DNA of 7,505 bases from Polaromonas sp. (GCA_014376885.1 JACMQR010000338.1:1-7505), one strand, 5' to 3'; numbered from the stretch's first letter, positions 1 through 6,848 are shown. The notes: a model not told the origin generated them from the letters alone. Numbers and translations are program-made.

Positions 1-128
1 GGACGGCAAGTGCATGAAAGGGTTTCAAGCAAACCGATAATCACCGGGGTCAAGTGCGCGCAGGCAGACCGACGACTGCATGCTGATTCATACTGTCATC
101 CGTATCCATTACACAAGCGAAATTTTTT

Positions 129-1358
129 ATGCTCAAAACATCAACTGATAAAAATAAAATTAAATTTCTCCTGCTGGAAGGCATTCATCCTTCGGCCGTT
201 GATGTGCTGAAGGCGGCGGGCTACACGCAGATCGAAAGTCTGGCGGGCGCTTTGCCTGACGATGAGCTCAAGCACAAGATTGCAGATGTCCATTTTGTGG
301 GTATCCGGTCGCGCACGCAGCTGACTGCAGATGTGTTTGCACATGCGTCAAAACTTGCAGCAGTCGGGTGCTTTTGTATCGGCACGAACCAGGTCGATCT
401 GACAGCGGCACGCGAACGCGGTATTGCCGTATTCAATGCGCCGTTTTCCAATACCCGGTCGGTGGCCGAACTGGTGCTGGCCGAAGCCATCTTGCTGCTG
501 CGCGGCGTACCTGAAAAAAGTGCAGTGGCGCACCGGGGCGGCTGGCTCAAGTCGGCAGAAAATGCTTATGAGATTCGTGGCAAGACATTGGGCATTGTGG
601 GTTACGGCTCGATTGGCACGCAACTCTCGGTGCTGGCTGAGGGACTTGGCATGCGGGTGGTGTTTTTTGATGTGGTGACCAAACTGCCTTTGGGCAATGC
701 ACAGCAGGTCGGCAACTTGAAGGATTTGCTGGCGCAATCAGACGTCGTTACCCTGCATGTTCCCGAAACCCCGGCCACGCAATGGATGATGGGTGCCGCC
801 CAGATTGATCAAATGAAATCCGGCAGCGTGCTGATCAATGCCTCGCGTGGAACGGTGGTCGACATTGAAGCGCTGGCAAACGCCCTGCGACAGAAAAAAC
901 TGCTGGGTGCCGCGATCGATGTTTTTCCGGTCGAACCCCGCAGCAACAAGGACATGTTCGAATCACCGTTGCGAGGTCTGGACAATGTGATCCTGACGCC
1001 GCACGTTGGTGGCTCAACGATGGAAGCGCAGGCCAATATTGGCATCGAGGTGGCCGAAAAACTGGTGAAGTACAGTGACAACGGCACCTCGACATCTTCT
1101 GTCAACTTTCCGGAAGTGGCCTTGCCGGCGCATCCCGGAAAACACCGTGTGCTGCATATTCACCGCAATGTGCCGGGTGTGCTGTCTGAAATCAACCGGG
1201 TGTTTTCCGATAACCACATCAACATCGCTGCGCAGTATTTGCAGACCAATGAAGCGGTCGGTTATGTCGTGATCGACATTGATGCAGCGTATTCCGACAT
1301 GGCGCTTGCCAAGCTGGCCACTGTTCCAGGAACCATTCGCAGCCGCGTTCTTTTCTAG
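129..1358 (+). CDS. serA: D-3-phosphoglycerate dehydrogenase (ACT-domain type)
   Basis: This cytosolic enzyme oxidises 3-phosphoglycerate to 3-phosphohydroxypyruvate with NAD, the first committed step of serine synthesis. The 409-residue product is collinear with E. coli SerA (410 residues) as I remember it, including the first 20 residues, which supports the ATG at 129 even though no clear Shine-Dalgarno precedes it (only an AT-rich stretch). Visible landmarks are the GCFCIGTNQVDL segment near residue 80, the NAD-binding GYGSIG at 158-163, and the catalytic set Arg240 (NASRGTVV), Glu269 (FPVEP) and His292 (TPHVGG). A C-terminal ACT domain covers about 339-409. In it, His345, Asn347 and Asn365 align with the residues that bind the inhibitor serine in E. 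coli, so serine feedback is expected. The gene is complete and intact. It stands alone, convergent with the next gene, and its promoter is not obvious in the 128 bases upstream. Confidence 0.97.
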   Translation: MLKTSTDKNKIKFLLLEGIHPSAVDVLKAAGYTQIESLAGALPDDELKHKIADVHFVGIRSRTQLTADVFAHASKLAAVGCFCIGTNQVDLTAARERGIAVFNAPFSNTRSVAELVLAEAILLLRGVPEKSAVAHRGGWLKSAENAYEIRGKTLGIVGYGSIGTQLSVLAEGLGMRVVFFDVVTKLPLGNAQQVGNLKDLLAQSDVVTLHVPETPATQWMMGAAQIDQMKSGSVLINASRGTVVDIEALANALRQKKLLGAAIDVFPVEPRSNKDMFESPLRGLDNVILTPHVGGSTMEAQANIGIEVAEKLVKYSDNGTSTSSVNFPEVALPAHPGKHRVLHIHRNVPGVLSEINRVFSDNHINIAAQYLQTNEAVGYVVIDIDAAYSDMALAKLATVPGTIRSRVLF

Positions 1359-1365
1359 GAGGCAC

Positions 1366-1385
1366 CATCAACAGGTGATGTTTTT
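1366..1385 (+). terminator. Weak intrinsic-terminator-like hairpin after serA
   Basis: Eight bases after the serA stop, CATCA (1366-1370) can pair with TGATG (1376-1380) across a 5-base loop, followed directly by five T residues (1381-1385). The layout is that of an intrinsic terminator, but the stem is only 5 bp and AT-rich, so termination would be weak. This is read from the sequence; function is inferred. Confidence 0.3.
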
Positions 1386-1488
1386 GCTGTGTGGTCGTCC
1401 TGCTGAATAAGGCTGTGCGACAGCAGTTGGCCGCCAGCCAGACCGCAGCCAAGGCGCCAGTGTCGCTTCCCGTGCAGCGAATTTCAAT

Positions 1489-1509
1489 AAAAAAGTGCCG
1501 TTTGCGCAC
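1489..1509 (-). terminator. Terminator candidate for the minus-strand binding-protein gene
   Basis: Read on the minus strand, GTGC (1509-1506) and GCAC (1498-1495) form a short GC-rich hairpin followed immediately by six T residues (1494-1489). It lies about 40 bases past the stop of the substrate-binding protein gene, the right place for its terminator. The stem is only 4 bp if strictly paired, so the call is moderate. It forms the distal part of the larger palindromic element at 1489-1544. Confidence 0.4.
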
Positions 1510-1544
1510 GTCTAGCAAGCGCACGCAGCTATTTATTTAATAGC
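1489..1544 (-). repeat. Two-part intergenic palindromic element
   Basis: The segment carries an AT-rich inverted repeat, GCTATT (1528-1533) / AATAGC (1539-1544), with a 5-base loop. Next to it is a GC-rich part with GCGCACG repeated directly at 1504-1510 and 1519-1525, and a possible pairing of TGCGC with GCGCA across that interval. Read on the minus strand the order is AT-rich hairpin, then GC-rich hairpin, then T6. The overall shape resembles a short dispersed intergenic repeat I recall from Comamonadaceae genomes. That family assignment is from memory, since only one copy is present here. It begins 6 bases after the stop of the minus-strand gene. Confidence 0.35.
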
Positions 1545-1549
1545 AAATA

Positions 1550-2761
1550 TCACTTCATGGCATCAGCCGGGCGGCGTGCCTTCACATACGCATCGTTTGG
1601 CAGATACGCCTTGCCGTCGGCATAGCGCCAGTTCACCATCGTGCCTTTGTTACCGCGCAGGTCGAGCTTGCCGACGTAGGCGCCCATGGTCGATTGATGG
1701 TCGATGGCGCGGAATTCGGCCGGGCCGAAAGGCGTGCTGAACTTCAGGCCGCGTAGCGCGACGACCAGCTTTTCGTTGTCCGTCGAGTTGGCCTTCTTGA
1801 TGCCGGCAAAAATTGCCTGCATGGTCGAATAACCGACCACCGAGCCGACCTTGGGGTATTCGTTGAAGCGGCGGTAGTAGTTGGCGGCAAAGCTGGCGTG
1901 CTCACGCGAGTCGATCTGGTCCCACGGATAGCCGGTGACGATCCAGCCCCTGGGCGTTTCGTCTTTCAGCACGTCGAGGTATTCCGGCTCGCCCGACAGC
2001 ATCGACACCACCGGCACTTTGGGAAAAATGCCGCGCTGATTGCCTTCGCGAACCAGCTTGGCCAGATCAGCGCCAAAGGTCACGTTGAAAATCGCGTCGG
2101 GCTTGCTTTGCATGGTGGCCTGCAGGGCGGTGCCGGCCTCCAGCTTGCCCAGCGCGGGCCACTGCTCGCCGACAAATTCCACGTCGGGGCGTTTGGCTTT
2201 CAGCAATTCCTTGAAGCTGGCGACGGCGCTCTGGCCGTATTCGTAGTTGGGCGCAATCGTCGCCCAGCGTTTGGCGGGCATTTTCGCGGCTTCCTCAACC
2301 AGCATGGCGGCCTGCATGTAGGTGCTGGGGCGCAGGCGGAAGGTGTAGCGGTTGCCCTTGTCCCAGACGATGGCGTCGGTCAGCGGCTCGCTGGCGATGT
2401 AGAGGCGCTTGTTTTTCTGTGCATGGTCAGCCAGCGCGAGGCCCACATTGGACAGGTAGCCGCCGGCCAGCACATCGACCTTTTCGCGAGAGGTGAGTTC
2501 GATGGCGTGGCGCAGCGCTTCCTCGGGTTTGCCGGCGTCATCGCGGGCAATCACCTCGACCTTGCGGCCCAGCAGGCCGCCGGTGGCGTTGATTTCTTCG
2601 ACAGCGAGTTGCCAGCCCTGGCGGTAAGGCAGGGTGAACTGCGGAATGGTCGAGTAGCTGTTGATTTCGCCAATCTTGATGGGCTGGTCAGAGGCTGAAT
2701 GCGCACCAAGGACGGTTGCCAGCAATACGCCGCCCAGCAGCACAGGTTTCATGAAATTCAA
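1550..2761 (-). CDS. ABC transporter periplasmic substrate-binding protein, branched-chain amino acid/amide family
   Basis: This is an exported type I periplasmic binding protein (Peripla_BP_6, LivK-like) that would capture a small solute for an ABC importer. The ligand cannot be told from sequence; branched-chain or other amino acids, amides and aromatic acids are all possible. From the start chosen it is 403 residues. One Lys precedes a hydrophobic stretch (residues 6-19), and a signal-peptidase I site is likely near residues 20-23. No lipobox cysteine is seen. The family hallmark GWQLAVEEINATGGLLGRKVEV lies at about 49-70 (split here: GWQLAVEEIN, then ATGGLLGRK), and the domain continues to about residue 385. 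Start choice: a TTG at 2761 has GGAG 7 bases upstream. The ATG at 2752 is 16 bases from that GGAG, and the ATG at 2794 has no Shine-Dalgarno and gives a clumsy leader. No permease or ATPase gene adjoins it, so it is an orphan within this window. Confidence 0.9.
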   Translation of the reverse strand: MNFMKPVLLGGVLLATVLGAHSASDQPIKIGEINSYSTIPQFTLPYRQGWQLAVEEINATGGLLGRKVEVIARDDAGKPEEALRHAIELTSREKVDVLAGGYLSNVGLALADHAQKNKRLYIASEPLTDAIVWDKGNRYTFRLRPSTYMQAAMLVEEAAKMPAKRWATIAPNYEYGQSAVASFKELLKAKRPDVEFVGEQWPALGKLEAGTALQATMQSKPDAIFNVTFGADLAKLVREGNQRGIFPKVPVVSMLSGEPEYLDVLKDETPRGWIVTGYPWDQIDSREHASFAANYYRRFNEYPKVGSVVGYSTMQAIFAGIKKANSTDNEKLVVALRGLKFSTPFGPAEFRAIDHQSTMGAYVGKLDLRGNKGTMVNWRYADGKAYLPNDAYVKARRPADAMK

Positions 2762-2768
2762 GGGTTTT

Positions 2769-2772
2769 CTCC
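2769..2772 (-). promoter_or_regulatory. Ribosome binding site deciding a TTG start
   Basis: GGAG on the minus strand (2772 to 2769) is 7 bases from the TTG at 2761 and 16 bases from the ATG at 2752. The spacing favours TTG initiation for the binding-protein gene. Initiation at the nearby ATG would shorten the product by only three residues and would not change the signal peptide materially. Confidence 0.45.
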
Positions 2773-2793
2773 AAAAATAAGGCCATCCGCGCA

Positions 2794-2827
2794 TTCAGGG
2801 GGCGGACAAGCTGGCCGCCCTCCTGAA
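2794..2827 (-). promoter_or_regulatory. Strong hairpin in the presumed 5' leader of the binding-protein gene
   Basis: On the plus strand, TTCAGGGGGCGG (2794-2805) pairs with CCGCCC-T-CCTGAA (2815-2827): 12 base pairs, one bulged T (2821) and a 9-base loop. This is the most stable dyad in the window by eye. It lies about 30 bases upstream of the binding-protein start and would be in its mRNA leader if transcription begins further upstream. On the minus strand the T7 run comes before the hairpin rather than after it, so it is not a standard terminator for that transcript. The plus-strand reading is followed by A7, which also does not fit. A role as mRNA leader structure or operator is inferred only. 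Confidence 0.4.
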
Positions 2828-2940
2828 AAAAAGAGACTGTACAGCGGAGCTGCCGCTTCTGCGCGCGGCCATGCCGGAAAAACTGCCGCGCTTGTTCCGC
2901 CTGATGCCGGGAATGCGTGCAAAGCCGCAGGCAGGCGGCT

Positions 2941-2960
2941 GAATATGCTTATTCGAATAT
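2941..2960. promoter_or_regulatory. GAATA half-site cluster, candidate LysR-type (CysB-like) operator
   Basis: Three copies of one pentamer alternate in orientation: GAATA (2941-2945), TATTC (2950-2954), GAATA (2955-2959). The last two form the perfect 10-bp palindrome TATTCGAATA at 2950-2959. The cluster sits 31 bases upstream of the permease start, in an abrupt AT-rich island within GC-rich DNA. Sulfur-assimilation genes are classically activated by CysB, a LysR-family regulator that binds AT-rich sites with several half-sites. The site is observed; the regulator is inferred from context. Confidence 0.35.
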
Positions 2961-2990
2961 AGGAAGTACAAAACTGTAGTTTGGATTTAT

Positions 2991-3809
2991 ATGGATCATG
3001 GTTACATTTTTGCCCTTATGCATGATTTCGCTTTCGTATTCGCTGGCTTCGTCGTTGGCCTGGTGGTGGGCCTGACCGGCGTGGGCGGCGGCTCGCTGAT
3101 GACGCCGCTGCTGATCTTCGTCTTCGGCGTCAAGCCGCATCTGGCGATCGGCACCGACCTGCTGTTTGCCGCGTTCACCAAGATGGGCGGCACCATCAGC
3201 CTGGCGCGCGCAAGGATCGTGGACTGGAAAATCGTCGGGCAGACGGCGCTGGGCAGCATTCCGGCCGCGCTGGCGACCTTGTATTTTCTGCAGCGCCTCG
3301 GCCCCGCCAATCCGGCAACGCAGGCGATCATGACGACGACGCTGGGGCTGGCGCTGCTGCTGACAGCAACCGCCACCTTCTACAAGGTGGTGCGCGGCAA
3401 GGCGCCGCCCACGCACATTGCGCCTGAACGGATCGCCGAGGCCACACGCGCGCGCCACTGGGCGCTGCCAATTGTGTTTGGCGCGGTCATTGGCGCGCTG
3501 GTCACGCTGACCTCGGTCGGCGCTGGCGCCATTGGCGTGATCGTGCTGATGCTGCTCTACCCGACCCTGCCGCTGCCGCGCATCGTGGCCGCCGACATTG
3601 CGCACGCCGTGCCGCTGACGCTGGTGGCCGGCCTGGGCCATGCGTCCATCGGTTCGGTGGACTGGCCCTTGCTTCTCAAGCTGCTGGCTGGCTCTTTGCC
3701 GGGCATCTGGATTGGCTCGCAGCTGATGCGCAGAACGCCCGACCGGGTGATCCGCTCGCTGCTGTCGGCGATGCTGGCCTATGCCGGCATGAAGCTTATC
3801 GCCATCTAG
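2991..3809 (+). CDS. TauE/SafE family membrane permease, probable sulfite exporter
   Basis: This inner-membrane protein of 272 residues has several hydrophobic segments and the two-fold repeated layout of the TauE/SafE (formerly DUF81) family. The first repeat carries the glycine-rich motif GLTGVGGGSLMTP (27-39), and the second carries the matching LTSVGAGAIG (173-182). Members of this family are linked to export of sulfite or other sulfonate/organosulfur-derived anions. Its place directly upstream of cysI suggests it vents excess toxic sulfite or otherwise moves sulfur oxyanions; direction and substrate are not shown by the sequence. The start at 2991 is the first in-frame initiator after the stop codon at 2940 and has a weak GGA 5 bases upstream. 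ATG 3018 is an alternative that keeps the first membrane segment. It is separated from cysI by 88 bases and could share its transcript. Confidence 0.88.
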   Translation: MDHGYIFALMHDFAFVFAGFVVGLVVGLTGVGGGSLMTPLLIFVFGVKPHLAIGTDLLFAAFTKMGGTISLARARIVDWKIVGQTALGSIPAALATLYFLQRLGPANPATQAIMTTTLGLALLLTATATFYKVVRGKAPPTHIAPERIAEATRARHWALPIVFGAVIGALVTLTSVGAGAIGVIVLMLLYPTLPLPRIVAADIAHAVPLTLVAGLGHASIGSVDWPLLLKLLAGSLPGIWIGSQLMRRTPDRVIRSLLSAMLAYAGMKLIAI

Positions 3810-3897
3810 CCGGCAGCCCCAGCGACGCAATTACACTGGCCGCCCGCGAAATTTAACCAAAACCCACGTCAACAGACACGTTCGATACCTGACAGCC

Positions 3898-5718
3898 ATG
3901 TACCAATACACAGATTTTGACCGCCAGTTCGTGAAAGCCCGCGCCAGCCAGTTCCGGGACCAGCTGACCCGCTGGCAAAACGGCCAGCTGGCCGAAGATG
4001 AATTCAAGCCGCTGCGCCTGCAAAACGGCTGGTATGTGCAGCGCTATGCGCCCATGCTGCGCGTGGCAGTGCCGTACGGCGAACTCTCCAGCGCCCAGTT
4101 GCGCGTGCTGGCCAAAATCGCCCGCGACTTTGACCAGCCCGATGCGGCGCTGCTTCAAAACGCCCAGGCCACGCAGGACAAGCTGGGGCCGGTGGCGCTG
4201 AAGAACGGCCAGTCGGTGCATACCCAGCTGACCAAGGGCTATGCCCACTTCACGACGCGCCAGAACGTGCAGTACAACTGGATTGCGCTGGATAAATCAG
4301 CCGACGTGATGGATTTGCTCGCCAGCGTGGACATGCACGGCATCCAGACCAGCGGCAACTGCATCCGCAACATCACCAGCGACGAGCGCGCCGGCATCGC
4401 GACCGACGAGATCGCCGACCCGCGCCCCTTCTGCGAAATCCTGCGCCAGTGGAGCACGCTGCATCCGGAATTCGCCTTCCTGCCGCGCAAGTTCAAAATT
4501 GCCGTGACGGGGGCCAGGGAAGACCGCGCCGCAACCTTCTGGCACGACGTCGGGCTGCACCTGGTGAAGAACGAGTCTGGCGCATTGGGCTTCCGCTTCC
4601 TGGTCGGCGGCGGCATGGGCCGCACGCCCGTCATCGCCACGGTGGTCCGGGAATTCCTGCCGTGGGACCAGGTCCTGAACTACCTGGAAGCGGTGGTGCG
4701 CGTCTACAACCGCTGGGGACGGCGCGACAACATGTACAAGGCCCGGATCAAGATCCTGGTGAAGGCCGAAGGCCAGCGCTACATCGACGAGGTGGAGGCC
4801 GAATACCGTGGCATCGTGGAACTCGATGGCGCGCCGCACACCATCACGCAGGCCGAGCTGGATCGCGTGTCCGCCTCATTCGTGCCGCCCACGCTCCACG
4901 GTTCCTTCCAGGGCGACGCGGCGAAGGTGCACGAGTTCGTCCGCGCCGGCGCCGAGGCCGATCCGGAATACGACCGCTGGCTGCAGCAGAACGTGGCCGC
5001 CCACAAAAACCCGCAACTGCGCGCCGTGACACTCTCATTTAAGCGCCTCGGGCAAGCTCCCGGCGACGCCACCGGCAACCAGCTCGACACGGCGGCCAGT
5101 CTGGCAGACCGCTTCTCCGCCGGCGAGGCCCGCGTCACGCACGACCAGAACCTGCTGCTGCCCTGGGTGCACCAGGACGACCTGCCCGAGCTGTGGCACG
5201 CCGCCAGGATGGCGGGCCTGGCCAAGGCCAACATCCGGCTGCTGACCGACATGATCGCCTGCCCCGGCGGCGACTTCTGTTCGCTGGCCAATGCCCGCTC
5301 GCTGCCGATCGCCGAGGCGATCACCCGGCGCTACCAGGACCTGGACGAGCTGCACGACATCGGCGAGATCGACCTGCACATCAGCGGCTGCATCAATTCC
5401 TGCGGCCACCACCACAGCGGCCACATCGGCATCCTGGGCGTCGACAAGGACGGCAAGGAGTGGTACCAGGTGACGCTGGGCGGCTCCGACGGTTCGCTGC
5501 TGTCGGGCGCCCCGACACCGGGCAAGGTGGTCGGCCCGTCGTTCTCCGCCGCCGAAGTGCCGGAGGTGATCGAGGCCGTGCTCGACACCTACCGACGCGA
5601 GCGCAGGGCCGAAGGCAGCAAGTCCGAGACTTTCATCGCGACGCTGCGCCGCGTCGGACTGGATCCGTTCAAGGCCGCCGCCAACGCCGCGCGCTTCACC
5701 GAAAAACAGGAAGCCTGA
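3898..5718 (+). CDS. cysI: Sulfite reductase hemoprotein (nitrite/sulfite reductase family)
   Basis: This cytosolic siroheme/[4Fe-4S] enzyme reduces sulfite to sulfide with six electrons in assimilatory sulfur metabolism. The 606-residue product shows the duplicated family layout. It has a ferredoxin-like half near 45-115, then TTRQNVQ (about 119-125) and SGNCIRNIT (152-160), a second ferredoxin-like half around 370-440 (PGDATG), and the cluster cysteines Cys455, Cys461 (CPGGDFC) and Cys498, Cys502 (GCINSCG). These four ligate the iron-sulfur centre bridged to siroheme. The MYQY start matches how I remember betaproteobacterial homologues beginning and supports ATG 3898, although no Shine-Dalgarno is visible. 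Nitrite reductase is the family alternative; the cysH/cysD neighbours argue for sulfite. No CysJ-type flavoprotein lies in the window, so the electron donor is unknown. It ends 2 bases before the DUF934 gene. Confidence 0.95.
   Translation: MYQYTDFDRQFVKARASQFRDQLTRWQNGQLAEDEFKPLRLQNGWYVQRYAPMLRVAVPYGELSSAQLRVLAKIARDFDQPDAALLQNAQATQDKLGPVALKNGQSVHTQLTKGYAHFTTRQNVQYNWIALDKSADVMDLLASVDMHGIQTSGNCIRNITSDERAGIATDEIADPRPFCEILRQWSTLHPEFAFLPRKFKIAVTGAREDRAATFWHDVGLHLVKNESGALGFRFLVGGGMGRTPVIATVVREFLPWDQVLNYLEAVVRVYNRWGRRDNMYKARIKILVKAEGQRYIDEVEAEYRGIVELDGAPHTITQAELDRVSASFVPPTLHGSFQGDAAKVHEFVRAGAEADPEYDRWLQQNVAAHKNPQLRAVTLSFKRLGQAPGDATGNQLDTAASLADRFSAGEARVTHDQNLLLPWVHQDDLPELWHAARMAGLAKANIRLLTDMIACPGGDFCSLANARSLPIAEAITRRYQDLDELHDIGEIDLHISGCINSCGHHHSGHIGILGVDKDGKEWYQVTLGGSDGSLLSGAPTPGKVVGPSFSAAEVPEVIEAVLDTYRRERRAEGSKSETFIATLRRVGLDPFKAAANAARFTEKQEA
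5708..5713 (+). promoter_or_regulatory. Ribosome binding site of the DUF934 gene
   Basis: AGGAAG lies inside the last codons of cysI, 7 bases before the ATG at 5721. It fixes that ATG as the start and rules out the longer open frame that extends upstream through cysI. Translation is likely coupled to cysI. Confidence 0.6.
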
Positions 5719-5720
5719 CC

Positions 5721-6113
5721 ATGCAATTGACCCTGCGTCTGATCGCGGCCGATACGACCGACACCGAGGCGTCGATCCTGCACGTCCTGGAACTGCCCAA
5801 CGACGCTGACCCTCGCGAGGTGTCGCTGGAAGGGGTCGACCGGGTCGACCTGCAGTTCCCGAAATTCAGCGACGGCCGCGCCTTCAGCCAGGCCTTCGTA
5901 TTGAGCCGACGGCTCGGCTTCCGGGGCGAGATCCGCGCCACCGGAGACGTGCTGATCGACCAGCTGGTGCAGATGCAGCGCACCGGCTTCACCGCCGCGG
6001 TGCTGCGCGCCGACCAGGACATCGCTGATGCCCAGCGCCAGTTCGACCGCTACGCCGGCTTCTACCAGGGCGACGCAGTGCGCGCGCAGCCGCTGTTCAG
6101 GGAAGTTGCATAG
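5721..6113 (+). CDS. DUF934 family protein of the sulfite-reductase operon
   Basis: This is a small, soluble, probably cytosolic protein of 130 residues whose biochemical function I do not know. It matches the DUF934 family through FPKFSDGRAFSQA (46-58) and the block LSRRLGFRGEIRATGDVLIDQ (split: LSRRLGFRGEI at 61-71, RATGDVLIDQ at 72-81). Family members typically lie between cysI and cysH in proteobacteria, as here. The protein contains no cysteine, so it cannot itself hold an iron-sulfur cluster or act through a thiol pair, which argues against a ferredoxin- or thioredoxin-like role. An accessory, assembly or partner role for CysI is inference from context. It begins 2 bases after cysI and its stop codon directly abuts the cysH start, so tight co-translation is likely. 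Its N-terminus seems short relative to some homologues I recall, but the ribosome binding site supports this start. Confidence 0.9.
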   Translation: MQLTLRLIAADTTDTEASILHVLELPNDADPREVSLEGVDRVDLQFPKFSDGRAFSQAFVLSRRLGFRGEIRATGDVLIDQLVQMQRTGFTAAVLRADQDIADAQRQFDRYAGFYQGDAVRAQPLFREVA

Positions 6114-6848
6114 ATGGGCGCGATCGACCTGCACGCGCGGCCGTCGAAGGACTTCGAAGCCAGGCTGGCGGAGACGCAAGCCCTGCTGATCCGGGCCACC
6201 GCCGCGTTCTCGCCGCTCACCCAGGCTTCCAGCCTCGGCGCGGAAGACGTGGTCATCACGCACCTGATCAACGCCCTGGAGCTGGACATCACGGTCTTTA
6301 TCCTGGAGACCGGCATGCTGCATCCGCAGACGCTGGAACTGCTTGAGCGGACCAAAGCGACCTCGCGGGCAGCGGTCAATGTGTACCGGCCCGTCGAGGA
6401 AGCCGTGATCCAGTTCGTGGCGCGCGAAGGCCAGGAACCGATGTACAGGAGCATCGCGCTGCGCAAGGCCTGCTGCCACATCCGCAAGGTGGAGCCGCTG
6501 GAGCGGGCGCTGGCCGGGCAGAAAGCCTGGATCACCGGTCTGCGCCGCGAGCAGTCCCATGCACGCGCCGAAGTGCCGTTGATCGACACGAGCGTCGAAC
6601 GCACCAAAGTCAACCCGCTGGCCAACTGGAGCTGGGGCGACGTCTGGCACTACATCAGCGTCAACCAGGTGGACTACAACCCGCTGCACGACCAGTTCTT
6701 TCCCAGCATCGGCTGCGCGCCCTGCACCCGCGCCATCAGCCTGGGCGAGGACTTCCGCGCCGGCCGCTGGTGGTGGGAAGACGAGAACGCCAAGGAATGC
6801 GGCCTGCATCTGAAGCAAGACAGCGAAGAAAAGGTCAACGCAGCATGA
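6114..6848 (+). CDS. cysH: Assimilatory adenylylsulfate (APS) reductase, thioredoxin-dependent
   Basis: This cytosolic enzyme reduces activated sulfate to sulfite using thioredoxin-type donors. It has 244 residues with the PAPS-reductase fold: SSLGAEDVV (39-47) at the nucleotide site, LETGMLHPQT (64-73) and TGLRREQS (141-148). The cysteine pairs Cys120-Cys121 (KACCHIRK) and Cys201/Cys204 (GCAPC) are the [4Fe-4S] ligands that mark APS-using enzymes and are absent from E. coli-type PAPS reductases. Cys229 in KECGLH is the catalytic cysteine that forms the S-sulfonate intermediate. APS is therefore the expected substrate and no APS kinase step is needed for assimilation. The ATG directly follows the stop of the DUF934 gene, with AGGGAA (6099-6104) about 9 bases upstream. 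Its own stop overlaps the cysD start by 4 bases. Confidence 0.95.
   Translation: MGAIDLHARPSKDFEARLAETQALLIRATAAFSPLTQASSLGAEDVVITHLINALELDITVFILETGMLHPQTLELLERTKATSRAAVNVYRPVEEAVIQFVAREGQEPMYRSIALRKACCHIRKVEPLERALAGQKAWITGLRREQSHARAEVPLIDTSVERTKVNPLANWSWGDVWHYISVNQVDYNPLHDQFFPSIGCAPCTRAISLGEDFRAGRWWWEDENAKECGLHLKQDSEEKVNAA

Noticed and set aside
1..128. Promoter or riboswitch upstream of serA
   Set aside because: No convincing -35/-10 pair with proper spacing and no recognisable aptamer core could be found in the short upstream stretch.
10..210. Short plus-strand open frame (66 codons) overlapping the serA start
   Set aside because: It has no ribosome site and no recognisable product, and it runs out of frame into the conserved SerA N-terminus.
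1386..1488. Possible gene remnant or small RNA between the convergent genes
   Set aside because: Only small local inverted repeats are visible (for example GCTGT/ACAGC at 1412-1424); there is no coding resemblance, promoter or terminator of its own.
1898..2698. Plus-strand open frame of 266 codons inside the binding-protein gene
   Set aside because: It is a shadow of the minus-strand gene, which has a signal peptide, a ribosome site and family motifs; this frame has none.
2794..2832. Hairpin followed by A7 read as a plus-strand terminator
   Set aside because: An intrinsic terminator needs T residues after the stem on the transcribed sense strand; here the plus strand has A residues, and on the minus strand the T run precedes the stem.
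2949..3830. Minus-strand open frame of 293 codons opposite the permease gene
   Set aside because: The product is a low-complexity Arg/Gln/His-rich string, while the opposite strand encodes a coherent multi-pass membrane protein.
5193..5720. N-terminal extension of the DUF934 frame upstream into cysI
   Set aside because: The extension is an Arg-rich out-of-frame reading of the conserved CysI C-terminus; AGGAAG plus ATG 5721 marks the true start.
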